Shown one piece after another: positions 21,504 through 32,599 of a stretch of 64,000 nucleotides of DNA (positions within the stretch are counted from its first letter, which is position 1; every line of letters starts with the position of its first letter). The DNA is from Diplocarpon mali. Lineage: Eukaryota; Ascomycota; Leotiomycetes; Helotiales; Drepanopezizaceae. The stretch is from the NCBI GenBank assembly GCA_024741835.1, contig JAENRP010000036.1:107636-171635 (forward strand), written 5' to 3'. Under the pieces are notes generated by a model, which saw only the letters and a program-made list of their open reading frames with translations, was not told where the DNA came from and searched no databases. The position numbers and the translations under genes were made by a program.

Positions 21504-22670
21504 ATGCTTCGCTCTCCTCTGTGGAGAAGCGCAAGATGCCGCATCGCCGCCCGCACCCCGCGAGCCTCAATCTCTAGGCCGCATCTCCCGCGTCCAGCCC
21601 AGCATCCATACTCAACCGACCCCCTCCCGACATACTTCACCAACCCCAGTGTCCGAGTCCTCGGGCCAACCGTCTGGGCCCTCACGGTAGCCAGCACCAT
21701 CTACATGGGCTGCGCCACGTACGAATCCTATCAAGACGCGCAGCAGTTCAAGAGCCGCGTGCACGACGGTCCCGTCACCTACGACGCCATCGACGCCGCG
21801 AAGACGAGCGGGCGCCTGGCCGGCTCGTGGCAGCGCCGCGAGGATGCTTCCTCGGAATCGCCCAGCACGCTCTGGTCGGGGGCCTCCAGCGCGGGCACGA
21901 CGCTCGCCGCAATTGGCGCGTTGAACATCGCTGCGTTTGGCGTCCAGCGGCTGTCTCCCGAGGCCTTCATGCGGTTCTCGCATGTCCCGGCTTCGGCGCG
22001 GAACTTCACGCTGCTGACTTCAGCGTTCGGCCACGGAGGTGTTCTGCATCTGGCCATCAACATGTACGCCCTGGCCAACTTCGGGCCGCCGCTGGCTCGC
22101 TCGCGGACTTTTGAGTCGAGCGGGAGTCATCTTGCCGCCTTTTACCTCGTACGTATCGAGCAGTCTTCTCTTGCCGCAGCTCCTCAGCCACGTATGGGCG
22201 TTTTCTTCCTTTGTTTCTTTCTCGTTTGGCTCCGAGTCGCAACGCCTCTCTAACCCCGGCCGAAGAAACGCAGCTGACGGGTGACATGCAAGAGCGCCGG
22301 TTTGCTGGCGAGTCTATCCCAGCACCTCAACACCGTCTGGCCGAAGAAGTCGGGCCGTGGTGTACCTTCTCTAGGCGCCAGCGGCGCGATCTACGCTGTT
22401 TTGGGCGCGTGGGCACTAAGCTATCCCGACTCCCGCATCGGCATCATTCTCCTCCCTGGGAGTCTCCCCGCAAACGAAGCACTTTACTACATCGCGGCAT
22501 TTGAGACGTGGGGTGCTCTCATCGGATGGGGTATTAATTTTGGTCACGCGGCGCATCTGGGCGGCTTGCTCGCTGGCGCGGCGTATGTGCAATTCGATGG
22601 GAAGAACCGGCTTTGGAAGCCTGCCAAGAGGCTGGCCTTTGACCAGATGAAGAGGTTGAACGTGATTTGA
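21504..22670 (+). CDS. Rhomboid family serine protease, mitochondrial type
   Basis: Two exons, 21504-22148 and 22293-22670, encode 340 residues. The N-terminus (MLRSPLWRSARCRIAARTPR) is Arg-rich and non-acidic, as in mitochondrial presequences. Membrane segments include TTLAAIGALNIAAFGVQRL and FGHGGVLHLAINMYALANFG, the latter being the HxxxN region that helps form the oxyanion hole. After splicing, FYL joins SAGLLASLSQHL. The catalytic serine lies in LGASGAIYAVLGAW (GxSG) and the catalytic histidine in NFGHAAHLGGLLAG. This is the PARL/Pcp1-like arrangement; such proteases cleave membrane proteins of the inner mitochondrial membrane. Mitochondrial location is inferred from the leader and family. 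The 144-nt intron is long for this window (donor GTACGT, acceptor CAAG). Alternative in-frame upstream sequence exists but looks like UTR. Confidence 0.92.
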
Positions 22671-23315
22671 GCGGCATGGTGCATGCTGCCTCGGTATGAT
22701 AGGTCAGCCGTTGCATGGGATGGGGTACGGGTCAACGAGACGTGTGTATATCAGTCACTGCAGCGAGTGGGCATGCAAGGCGTCAGATATCTCTGTTTTT
22801 GTTTCCTGCCATACTGCGTCTCGTACCAGTATCTTATGAAAAAGTTGAGAGTGGCGGACGTCCAAGGGTATCCCGACTTTTCAGCTTACTTCGACCTTGA
22901 TCGGCTGCGGTTTCTTTCCCTGCTTTTTCCGCCTTGTTCAACTGACACAATCCGCTCACCTATGTTTCTACAACAGCATGTCGTCATTTCACGAGCACAC
23001 TAGGTTCCCTGGTGGATTGACCGAGTCGGGGCACCAACTCCACGTTCCGATCGAGCCCTTGCATGCATACATTCACAATACCGCAGTCTCCATGTTCATT
23101 TTCAGATCTGGCAACGGGCCAATTCGGTAAACAGCTAATTAGCTATCCAGACCAAGCGCCTGGGGAATTTTATCTTTGGCTACTTCTCATACTCCAACGA
23201 GATCCCCGAACTCTCCCCTCCTCTTGGTTCCTTGCGATCTATCACGGCTAAGGGGCTGCTCTTACCTCTGCCCTTACACCTCTCGGTACAGCGATAGTAG
23301 GGCAGACGCAGGCGC
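22671..23315. other. Convergent 3' intergenic region
   Basis: Lies between the ends of the rhomboid gene (+) and the secreted-protein gene (-). No gene supported. Confidence 0.45.
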
Positions 23316-24043
23316 TCAGGAAGAGGCGGGCCTGAAGTGGCGGAGGTTGTATCCATTGGAGCCTGTCCATCGCTCTTAGCGCCACTTCTCGCAGCTGCGC
23401 CGACAAACGATGAAGAGGGGGCAGGGGAAGGCCGCAACATACCAGCAATGACAACCTTGAAGCCAGCGCGTCTCTGCCCACTATTGGTGGCGCCCTCCGC
23501 CGTCAGCGGGACGCCCCAGACCACGCACTTGATGTTGGTGACGGAGGCCGGGTTGGGGCACCTGACCGAGTTGGGGTCCTTGCTGGGGTCGCGCTCGAAG
23601 TAGAGGTTGAAGCCGGCGCAGCCGGTCGTCTGCTGACACAAGGAGGCGCACTGGGCGGCGTCGTAGGTGCTGAGCAGCGTCGAGCCCATGTATTTCGTCT
23701 GCTGGGTGCTGTTGTTGATGGTGGTGAAGACGGAGGTGAAGTTGGTGGGCGTCTCGGCGGACACGGCGGCGGCGGTGAACAAGGGGGAGGCGCGGAACGC
23801 GGCGGGCGTGTCGGGGCTTGGAGGAGGGCGTGTTGGGGATACTTGTGGGAGTAATGGGGTGTGGCCAGGTGGAAGGGGGGCGGGGTTGGGTTGATTTCTG
23901 GAGTGTGCTGGGGAGGGAAAGACGTACGTGTGCATGGCAGGTCCGGTGCCAGCAGGTTGATGAGCGCAGGTACCATCACGCTTCTCGACAACCATGCCGA
24001 GCGCGGTGGCGGCGAGGCCAGAGACCATGACAGCGACCTTCAT
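23316..24043 (-). CDS. Short secreted Cys-containing protein (fungal, PAN/apple-like)
   Basis: Three exons (24043-23928, 23816-23443, 23362-23316) give 178 residues. A signal peptide (MKVAVMVSGLAATALGMVV) is followed by EKR, a Kex2-type processing site. Splicing restores GPAMHTPDTPAAFRASP and VVIAGSNGYN. The core STYDAAQCASLCQQTTGCAGFNLYFERDP, then NPNSVRCPNP-type and IKCVVWGVPLTAEGATN segments with six cysteines, matches an abundant family of secreted filamentous-fungal proteins that I recall but cannot name functionally; the Cys spacing is apple/PAN-like. Relatives usually continue well past GSNGYN, whereas here the frame stops 10 residues later (LRHFRPASS), so the protein may be C-terminally truncated. 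Role unknown; extracellular by inference. Confidence 0.7.
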
Positions 24044-25394
24044 CCTGGGTCTTGCAATCTGCGTCTTGGACGTGCTGAAGTGGAAAGGGGGGCGTTTGTG
24101 AGAAGCAAGCTACCAGCGCGGAGAGGCTTCACGAGGTAAGGGAGCACCGAGGAGAAGAAGGGGAGCGATGAGAGCTCTTACACCATGCTTCTCTGCTGGT
24201 GCTGCACTAGGCTGGTAGTGGGGTGATGCTATCGCGGCCGGTGAGGGAAAGCCACACGTAGAATAGTGAAAGTCATGGATAGCTGCGATTACTACCGTGG
24301 GCTCTGCCGTGGTGCGATCTAGAATGTACCCTGGTGGCTGCAAGTACATAGTCCGAAGTGTTGTTTTCCTCCACCCTCGCTTAGCGAGAGAGTCGCGCAT
24401 GGCAGAGCGCGAGCACAACCCACCTAGGCGAGGGCACTCCAGCATTCCCAGCTTCGTAAAAGCGCCTCCCACCACAGCACTTCTCCCAAGAACTCGAAGC
24501 AGACTCTCCCCCTCCGGCTCCCCACTCACCAATCGTGATCCTGCCACCTCCGCCCTGCACCTCGGCCCAACACAACCCGCCGCGTCCTCTCCTCCGAGTC
24601 CAAACCCGACTTCGAAGGTCTCCACGCCCCAGGCTTTCTAGTCCTGACTCCCGCGGGACCGTGGAGCGCTGGCGGATAACCGGTGCGAGCTGCCTCGGTG
24701 CCGAAGCAGCCCAAGGCCAGACAAGTGCCCTAGGTCACGACTAGGTAATACTCTAGACGTCTAGCCCTCCCCCGCGCCGGCGGGAGGGGCGTTTCTGGCC
24801 CGGGTCTGCGCGGGATATACAGGCGGAAATTGACATCGGGCGAGGGGGGCAGGCCACGCCGCGGTCGCGCTCGTCAAGTCGGAGGCGGATGAAGAATCCC
24901 AGGGGGAGGGGAGGGGAGGGGGTGGCGAGGCGTGGGGTAGAGGTCTCGCGTACAAGGACGAGGGTACGGAGGCTGTGCTGCTGCTGCTGGGTTGGTCTCT
25001 CGGTGAGTAGGTACTTGTTGGCCTAGGAGGGGGAGAGGGGTGGTAGATGATGATTCCTAGATGTGGGCTGAGTGTGGGTATCGTTGTGCCAGCATGGTTG
25101 GAGGTAGGCGGCTTGAGAGTCTGGAATTTCGAGGTCTGGAAGAGGAGAGGGTGGTCTTGAGTAGTAACTCTTAAATAGAAGTTAACTAGAAGTATTACAA
25201 TTTTGATATCATGAAAAGGAAGCGGGTTGAGAACCTGAAGTTCCGAGGTTTGCTAAAGGAAAGTCTTGGATCGTAAATCCTAGTTACGGGCTAGATACAA
25301 GTATCGTAATCTTGGTGTAGTTTGATGTAGGCGGCTTGAGAATCTGAAATTTCAAGGTGTCGAAAGGAGAAAGGTAAAAGGATGGCCTTGATGA
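24044..25394. other. No supported gene; GC-rich to AT-rich transition
   Basis: A 171-codon - strand frame at 24110-24625 overlaps + frames and has no motif. G-rich runs lie at 24896-24935. From ~25120 the DNA becomes AT-rich with recurring variants of 'tctgaaatttcaaggt', suggesting degenerate repeats. Confidence 0.45.
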
Positions 25395-25880
25395 TAAAGA
25401 AACAAAGGGAGAACACCACAAAGAAGGGGTCTTCTAAAGAACCAAAACAAAACAGGAAGCTCCACAATTGGGCAAGCCTCGAGGAGTTGGAATAATACCC
25501 GAGTTGGGGGTGTATTCGGAGGTTGTTAGTTGCACACTTGGTGTCTGCTAAAGTACATTGTAGGTCTTGTATTTACCCTTCGTCCAGTATATGCCAATCA
25601 TATGACTTCCTGTCACGAGATCTCTTCGTTGTCAGCCCTCTACAATAATAAATCTTAAATATAGGCTAGGGATAGATATCGCAGTCTTAGTATAGCTCAA
25701 GGTATAGCTTACGAATTTATAATTTCAAGGTTTACAAAGGAAAAAGGCAGAGGGATAGTCTTGGATGGTAAATTTTAAGTATAGGGCAAGTATAGGTATC
25801 GCAGTCTTGGCATAGTTCAAAGTGCGGCTTAAGAGTCTGAAATGTCAAGGTTTGAAAAGGAGGGAGGGAGAGTCTTCGGA
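25100..25880. repeat. Degenerate repeated segment, broken by an LTR
   Basis: Blocks resembling 'ggcttgagaatctgaaatttcaaggt', 'aggaaaaaggcagagggatagtcttggatggtaaat' and 'gtataggtatcgcagtcttggcatagttcaa' recur four to five times in diverged form at ~25105, 25195-25260, 25310-25390, 25650-25760 and 25780-25870. The family A LTR sits between two of them. Nothing coding is visible. Confidence 0.6.
25395..25644 (-). mobile_element. Solo LTR, family A
   Basis: On the - strand it begins TGTAGAGGGCTGACAACGAA and ends CCCTTTGTTTCTTTA. The TCTCGTGACAGGAAGTCATA and GGCTTGCCCAATTGTGG blocks are shared with the other family A copies. Flanks ATGA (left) and ATAA (right) could be a 4-base target duplication altered by one transition. 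Confidence 0.75.
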
Positions 25881-25934
25881 GGTGAGACGCGTACGTGTTA
25901 GGGGTTTCTACTATCTCATTGCCTTTGTTCTATG

Positions 25935-26032
25935 AATCTGTTGATGAATCTGTTGATGAATCTGTTGTATTTCTGTTGTATTTCTGTTGTATTTCTGTTG
26001 TATTTCTGTTGTATTTCTGTTGTATTGCTGGA
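25935..26032. repeat. Tandem 11-12-base repeats
   Basis: Two to three copies of AATCTGTTGATG are followed directly by about six perfect copies of the 11-base unit TTCTGTTGTAT. The two units share CTGTTG, suggesting that the second array grew from the first. Confidence 0.9.
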
Positions 26033-26324
26033 TCAGATGGCAAGAACCCGTGACTTGTTTTACTTTACTTATTTTTGATATCTTATCCCATCTTGCGGAA
26101 TGTCTCAGGGCCTATTAGCAGACGAATCTGAGACTGGTCTGGTCTGATTTTGATTCGGGTAAAGCACTGGATTGATGCTATATCAGCGAGAGGGGGTCAA
26201 CTGATATTGCAAGCTGTTGGAGTAGGACTTTTCAAGACTTGCTTGAATTTGATTCCAGGCTTGTGTTATGTTGTTTGCACTTTATTACTGAGAGGGAAAC
26301 TATATGCTTATCACGTGTTAAAAT

Positions 26325-26421
26325 TGATAGAATCTAAAGGTGTAGATTCTGAGATCCATGGAGCTGCAGGAGTATGTATACAAGGTACGATTACATAAGC
26401 CAATCCTTGTATATTCTAACA
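26325..26421 (-). mobile_element. Solo LTR, family B
   Basis: On the - strand it begins TGTTAGAATATACAAGG and ends TTTAGATTCTATCA, with canonical TG...CA termini and a 4-base flanking duplication AAAT (5 bases with one mismatch). Immediately outside it, TGACAGAATCC resembles the same LTR end again. Confidence 0.8.
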
Positions 26422-26429
26422 AAATTGAC

Positions 26430-28024
26430 AGAATCCGGACAATCATGACTCTAGGGCAGTACATCGGGAGAAGGGATCAAAACTATGGTTTAGTGCAAAA
26501 TGCCAGGTTGGAATGCTTGTCCTTCACTCTAACGTGTAGGAAGCATCAATAGACTATATGCTTATATAATATACATAGATCTAAAGTTTCGGTATTGGTC
26601 GAGTCTGCCAGCCCTACAACGCGCTGCTAGCTACTCATACCTTTCTGGAATAAAGCAAGCCAGAGATAATTATTCTGATATATATGCCTTGTTCATGCCT
26701 TATGATTGTTACGAGCCGCCAGCCGATGCCGAGTAGAGGGTCACTGTGAAGGCTTGCTTAACCTAGCATCTGACGTCTAATATCCGACCCTACAGGGATG
26801 TTGTATTAGCCAAAAACTTGAAAGTATACAGGAACTGACTGTAAACGTCTCAGTATGAATCGGTGTATGCAATAACTATGATATCCATAGTCAGTTTAGA
26901 GGCACCGACGATACGAACTGATATGACTCGCAATCACAACTAATTTATTCCTTGGCAAATCGGTTTCTGTACATAGTCTTGCTTTCTTTTCACTGGGAAC
27001 ATTTCCAATAACTACTTTCAATAATTACTTCCGACTGCATGCAGCATCCCCCTTACAGCATTAAGATGGGAGGTGTCGAATCAAGAGAGGTATCAAGCCG
27101 AATGTACCAAGGAGAAATGATCGACTTCAAGTGAAGGTATGGAGGAAATATCAAGTCAAAGAGGTGTTGTGTCAAAACCATCATACTTGAGAGCACTGAA
27201 AGATTGATAAAGATCAATATCATCAATAGTCTAAACCTATATCTCCAAGTTCTATAGCCGCTCTATGATTTCACAATTTTCTACTTTTAATATCTAATAT
27301 CTATATATACGCTGCCGCAAACAGAAGACAGATGATCAAATATAAAACATTATTAATATTGCTTAGTACACACGCGCGTGTCTATGTATCTACATCTATA
27401 TCTATACACATTCATCTAAGCTCTTACGAAAAGAAGGTTTCCGCTTATCAGTTACATAGTACATCACAGGTAAGCAATCAAGCGCGATAGCAAACATGAT
27501 GAGCCGGACTTTGCATCGGGGAGAGCTATTATCTAGGTTAGGTCAGGATAGCCCAGACTAGGGGGGATTCATACACAAAGGAAAGGGAAAATCCCTTTTT
27601 TAATAAAAAGTTTTTTGATAAAAAGAAGAAAAAGTGGACAAGATAGCAAGCGTGGCAGGGCTTGGGGTGAGGTATAAGAGATGTCATAGAAGATATTAGC
27701 AATGTGGTATTCTTACTCGCCAGGTCGAAGGCTGAGCGTGCCTCATTGTCGTGAAGAGCTATGTGGTTGCAGATCGTAGCTACATACATGTATGTCTTCT
27801 TCTCGAGCCGTACAGAGGCAGGAGACGAGTCGTGTATCCAGTTGGATTGTAGCGAGACGTTTGTTGCTGTTGCAGAAAAGGGGAATCTTGGAGTAGTCCA
27901 CACACACACCCGAGACGCCGGCCATGCACCACTTACGATGCCTTTCCCGTAATATATACATCCTCGCCCGTCTTGTCATAACATCTTCACAAGCGCCCCA
28001 TCTCCTCAATCCTCCCCAACCTCA
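26430..28024. other. AT-rich gene-free block
   Basis: Stop-dense and AT-rich with no motif. Frames near 27540-27900 are low-complexity. The last 400 bases rise in GC approaching PET191 and include a CA run near 27900. Confidence 0.5.
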
Positions 28025-28458
28025 TCACAAGCCCTTCCTGAACTTCTCATTCTCCACCTCCCTCCAATCCCTCACCTCGGGCTCCCTCCCCTCCGTCTCT
28101 TTGACAGCCCCCGCAAACGCCGGCCTGCCCGCATACAGCTGTCCTGCCTCGCTCGCGCCACCCTCCAGCTCCTTGCTCACGGTTATCGGCTGGTTGCCCC
28201 GGAAGCGCTTCCGCATGTCGACCATGCCGCGCTTGCACTCGCCGAGTCCCTTCTTGAGCTGTTGGCACTTGGTCGGCATGCTGTCGAGGAGGGGTGGGCG
28301 CAGGCAGTCGCCTGGTTTGTTGCGCTGGATCATCACGCAGTCGGATTCTTGCAGGCACTGGGCGAGCGCTGCTCCTGTTTGTCTTGTCAGGCATCTGGAG
28401 AGGGGCGAGGGGGCGCGCCGAGGCGAGACGTACGGATATCTTGACACGAACTCGGCAT
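28025..28458 (-). CDS. pet191: Cytochrome c oxidase assembly protein PET191 (COA5)
   Basis: Two exons, 28458-28434 and 28374-28025, encode 124 residues. The tiny first exon gives MPSSCQDIR and splicing yields CQDIRAALAQCLQESDCVM, then GDCLRPPLLDSMPTKCQQLKKGLGECKRGMVDMRKRFRGNQP read across the conserved core. The paired cysteines (C-x10-C-type twin pattern) and the basic MVDMRKRFRGN motif are diagnostic of PET191/COA5, a small intermembrane-space-facing protein needed to assemble complex IV. The Ser/Glu-rich C-terminal tail is typical of filamentous fungi. The open frame extends upstream of the ATG without a stop for over 100 codons, which is odd and treated as a separate entry. Intron 1 is 59 nt with GTACGT donor and CTGAC branch. 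Confidence 0.93.
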
Positions 28459-28867
28459 CGTACCACGACTGCCGCTCTTCCAGACGTACTCCAGAGGGAG
28501 GTCTGCGCCGTCGCGAACCCGTCCCAGCAGACTGAACAGCAGCGGCACCGTGAGGATCTCCTCGCCCGTCGCTCGGCGCTCCGGGGACAGCTCAAGGGAG
28601 CGTGTTGAAGCTGCGGTAGAACTCCTCGGCGTGGATCTCGCGGCACTTCTCCCGCAAGAGCAGCACGTTCGGGCGGGGGATTGTAGGCGGGCGGCGGCGT
28701 GGTGTTTGGCAGCTGGAGGAGGTTGAGACTGATACCGTGGACTCGCAGAGCACGGCGAGGGGAATTGCGCGTACAGGTCTAGCAAGCTGGGTGCTGCTAT
28801 GGGAGTCGTGTCGGACGGGGTTTTTCCGCTCCGGCGATGGGAGAGTCGTGGAGACTGGCAATTCCAT
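28459..28867 (-). pseudogene. Unrecognised gene, apparently frameshifted
   Basis: From an ATG at 28867 a frame of about 91 codons ends after REKCREIHAEEFYRSFNTLP (stop near 28592). The adjacent frame then continues in coding-like style, LELSPERRATGEEILTVPLL...LPLEYVWKSGSRG, up to the PET191 ATG and in frame with it. The two pieces read as one protein if a single base is gained or lost near 28595; alternatively an unresolved intron joins them. I do not recognise a family. It lies head-to-head with the lipase gene (467 bases between starts). Confidence 0.35.
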
Positions 28868-29334
28868 GGTGGTTTGATGTTTGCTGTTTGTCGATGCGGT
28901 ATTGGACGCTGGATTCGAACGTGGGTGGATGGATGGACTTTGGCTGTAGAGCTTCATGTTGGCCCTCTTTGTTTACATTCGCAGACTCGGGGAATTCGCA
29001 CCTTTGCATCGCTCGACACGCCGGAGCTTGGTCGAGTCGCATCGCAGCCGCGACTGGTGATATAGGCGGGATGGATTGAGTTGCGTGCGTGTGATGTCAG
29101 CGGTGACCCAGCCCGAGCAGTCGGCATGTAAACAAAACAATGCGATCCCCCCCTCACCACTATCATGGCAGCAGAATGAGCCGTTGAGGCTATTCGCAGA
29201 TAAGAGCCGAACCGCAACGGCGGCCAGCTAGTCTTCTACCCCGTCCCTCGAGCGGTGTTGAGCGCCCGCCACTCCAATACGATCCAGCGACTGGACCTCC
29301 CCACCCTCTCCTACTTTGCATTTGACTCGAGACC

Positions 29335-31502
29335 ATGGCTCCGATTCCCTTCCTCGGCCGTCTGGGCATGTGGGTGAACCTGACACCCGTCTCCCATCAG
29401 ACGAAAGCGCTTGATCGTGAGACATTCACTGACGGCAGCATAGCGCCGAGTACATCGCCCTGGTGGGATCTTTCATTCTGGTCGGACTCGAAGCCCTCAT
29501 ACGGGTCTTGACCCTCGCGCTGCGTACGTGCCTCTCCATTCCGGATCTGCGAATCGGACTGATGGGCAGCAGCTTCTTCGGTCATCACCCTCTGCTATCG
29601 AGTGTCCAGGCGGCTGTTCAACCGCTTCACTTCCCCTGCGGCGAAGGAGTCGGAATCGAAGACGAGCGGTTCGTTGGCGCCAACTCCCATTGACGAGAGC
29701 GGCAGATGCTGATGGACACAGATGTCTCCTCGAAACTGCGAAACGCCTCCGACTTTGTCGACTTATGCGCCCTCTTTGGATACCGGGCCGAGGAGCACAT
29801 TGTACAGACGGGAGATGGCTACTTGTTGGGGCTACACCGACTGGCATATCGCAAGGGAGAGGAGGACCAGAAGATCAATCATGGGAAAGAGAGCGTGCGG
29901 AAAGCTGTGGTGTACATGCACCATGGGCTGATGATGAACAGCGAGGTCTGGGTGTGCTTGACGGAAGCAGAGAGGTGTTTGCCGTTCAGACTGGTGGAGA
30001 AGGGCTACGATGTCTGGGTAGGTCTGGAAGTCTGGCTCCAGGTCTTCGACTGACAGATCTAGTTTGGCAATAATCGAGGAAACAAGTACTCGAAGAAGTC
30101 GGTGCACCATTCCCCGACAGATATCCCGTTCTGGGACTTCTCCATGGACGAATTCGCGTTCCATGATATCCCAGACAGCATCGCCTACATACTGGAGACA
30201 ACCTCCGCACCATCACTCTCGTATATTGGCTTTTCCCAAGGCACTGCGCAAGCCTTTGCTGCCCTGGCCGTACACCCCCGACTCAACGACCAGGTCAACG
30301 TCTTCATCGCCCTCGCCCCAGCCATGTCCCCGGCCGGTCTCTCCAACGGCATCGTCGACGCCCTCGTCAAGGCCTCTCCCCAAGTGCTCTTCCTCATGTT
30401 CGGGCGTCACTCTATCCTCAGCTCGGCAACCATGTGGCAGTCGATCCTCTACCCACCGATCTTCGTGCGCCTCATCGACACGGGCCTCGCTTTCCTCTTT
30501 GGCTGGCACGCCTGCAACATCTCGACTTCTCAAAAACTCGCCGCTTACCCGCATCTATACTCCTTCAGCAGCGTCAAGAGCGTCGTGCACTGGTTCCAGA
30601 TAATCCGCACCAAGAGCTTTCAGATGTACGACGACGACGTACAGCCCGCGCTCCCTCTCAGCACGGTCAGCAAGTACACCAAGGTGGCCAAGTTCCCGAC
30701 TCGCAACATCAAGACGCCTGTGGTGCTCGTGTATGGCGGCAGCGACTCGCTGGTTGATATCGGCGTCATGCTTCGGGAACTCCCCGCCCATACCGTCGCA
30801 ACCGAGATCCCGCACTACGAACACCTCGACTTTCTCTGGGCGCGCGAGGTCGACACGCTCGTCTTCCCACACGTATTCGACGCCTTGGAATCCTTCTGCG
30901 ACGCCGAGCATTCGAAAGAAGAGTATGAGCGCTATCGTAGCGCCAGGCATGCCAGTATGGCGCTCACCCGACGGCCGACGCGACGTGTGAGGAGCTTGGT
31001 CGAGGAGAGCGCGCCAGAGACAAGCGCGCCAGAGACATACGCGCACGTCGCTGCGCCGACGGGCGGCGGATCCGAGGCCCTGGTGACCCAGCCAAATGGG
31101 AACGGCCATAGCAACGGGTCGGAGGAGATGGAGCCCTCTCTCCCAACCGCCAACATGCACAAGCGCGCCCGCATCCCAGCCCTGAACTCCTCGCCCGAGA
31201 ACAGCTCGCCGAACCGGAACGGATACGTGAAGAGCATCTCTGTCGACGACTCGGATGGCGGAGGGAGTCCCACGCCGAGCCACGGGAAGAAGAGGCATCT
31301 GCGCAGCAGTAGTATCGGCAGTAACCTGAGTTTTGCGGGCGACGGCAGCAGCGGAAGCGGGAGTCTGAGGGGCCTTCGGGGGATAACACTTGGTGTTGGG
31401 AAGGCTGTTGCGGCGGTGAGTCGAGGGGAGGTGGGGATTGCGAGTGTGGCGGGGAGCAGTGATGAGGGGAGCGTCAAGGGGAAGAGGAGGAAGGGCCGGT
31501 AG
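29335..31502 (+). CDS. TGL1/YEH-type steryl ester hydrolase/lipase (alpha/beta hydrolase)
   Basis: Five exons (29335-29373, 29439-29523, 29573-29668, 29722-30017, 30063-31502) encode 651 residues. A membrane helix follows the start (EYIALVGSFILVGLEALIRV). The AB-hydrolase-lipase entry segment reads EEHIVQTGDGYLLGLHRL, then VYMHHGLMMNSEVWV, and splicing restores YDVWFGNNRGNKYSKKS. The nucleophile elbow is YIGFSQGTAQAF (GxSxG); the acid lies in YGGSDSLVD and the histidine in IPHYEHLDFLW. The C-terminal ~180 residues are Ser/Thr/Arg-rich and disordered-looking. Yeast relatives (Tgl1, Yeh1, Yeh2) hydrolyse steryl esters on lipid droplets or the plasma membrane; the exact substrate here is inferred. 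Introns are 48-65 nt, with donors GTGAAC, GTACGT, GTTCGT, GTAGGT. Confidence 0.93.
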
Positions 31503-32599
31503 AAATGTTTCGGGAGAGGACGGGGAGGGTTCTATATCAACATCTCCGTACCCCGAGCTTGCTCGATCTCCTTTTCCTTTGCTTGTTTTCGCTTCTGCTG
31601 TGCGGAGCTCGAAAGGATTCATCTCTGTACATAAACTCGTTGATCCCGCAGCAGTCAACGACCTCTCTCTTTTGTACTTTTACATTCTCCTATCCTCGCC
31701 CCGGCTCAGCTTCCCTCTGCAAGGCTCTGGAATCTATCCTCTTGTTTCTACCCGCTTGCTACCTGATTCCGACTGATTTCTTACCCGTGCCCAGATATTC
31801 ATTCCTCGGAGATCACATAGTAGATGGCAAAATCCTTGTGGTCCAGATGCGAGAAGCAGGTTCTTGCTCACTAGGTTCAGAATGAGATGTTGTTTGAAGG
31901 AGGTCGATGACGCTTTTGACTAGAGCTTGAATTCCTCTGGTCATGGGTACCGGGCACTATGCTATGTCCTATGCTTGGATCGAGTAATTTGATCCAGTTG
32001 TAGCCTCAAGTTCTTTTGAGGCCTGCGAGTAGGTTATTTGCTTGTTTGTTTGTTCGAGTGAGTGCTTTTCGTCTAGCTGGGAGTGAGGGTGAGGGGGCCG
32101 AGGGCTTCGCTTAGATCACGTGGGTCTTTATTTTGGTCAGGCAGAAATGTCGAGGTCGATTGTTAGAGGCTGGGAGGTGAGGCAGGTTATGTGATTGGAA
32201 AGCTGCATCGGATAGCGGCGGGACATTCATGAATATGCATGTATATGTATGAATATGTAAACATGAGCTGTCTGCATACGACTTGTTGTCGACGTCGATT
32301 CGGACGCCGAGTACCTAATCCGACCCAAGCCATATGCCGCCAAGAAAATGAGTCACTTGACAGCCCCGCCCGCTCCCCCAACCAATGAGCAGCGCCAATC
32401 TCTACTCCATGCCACGACCCTCGTCTCACCCTCAGCTCGCTTGTTTTCTATATAAACATCCTCAACTCCCCAGCCCTTCCCACCCTTCTTCCATTCTCCC
32501 CATCAGCAGGAAAAAGAACGTCCCTCTCTGCATCACTTGCAGACCACACCTCTTCCTCGAGTCGAGCTCGCACCCCACGGGTCCCAGGGCCCGTCCTAG
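31503..32599. other. No supported gene
   Basis: 3' flank of the lipase and upstream region of the bZIP gene. Pyrimidine-rich stretches and short frames only. Confidence 0.45.

Noticed and set aside
24110..24625. 171-codon minus-strand frame upstream of the secreted-protein gene
   Set aside because: No motif, competing plus-strand frames and unconvincing composition.
28900..28930. GGATTCGAACGTGGG as a possible tRNA T-arm
   Set aside because: No anticodon arm, D-arm or acceptor stem could be paired around it.
30555..31658. 367-codon minus-strand frame opposite the lipase gene
   Set aside because: Low-quality composition and no motif; the plus strand carries GxSxG and the other catalytic motifs.
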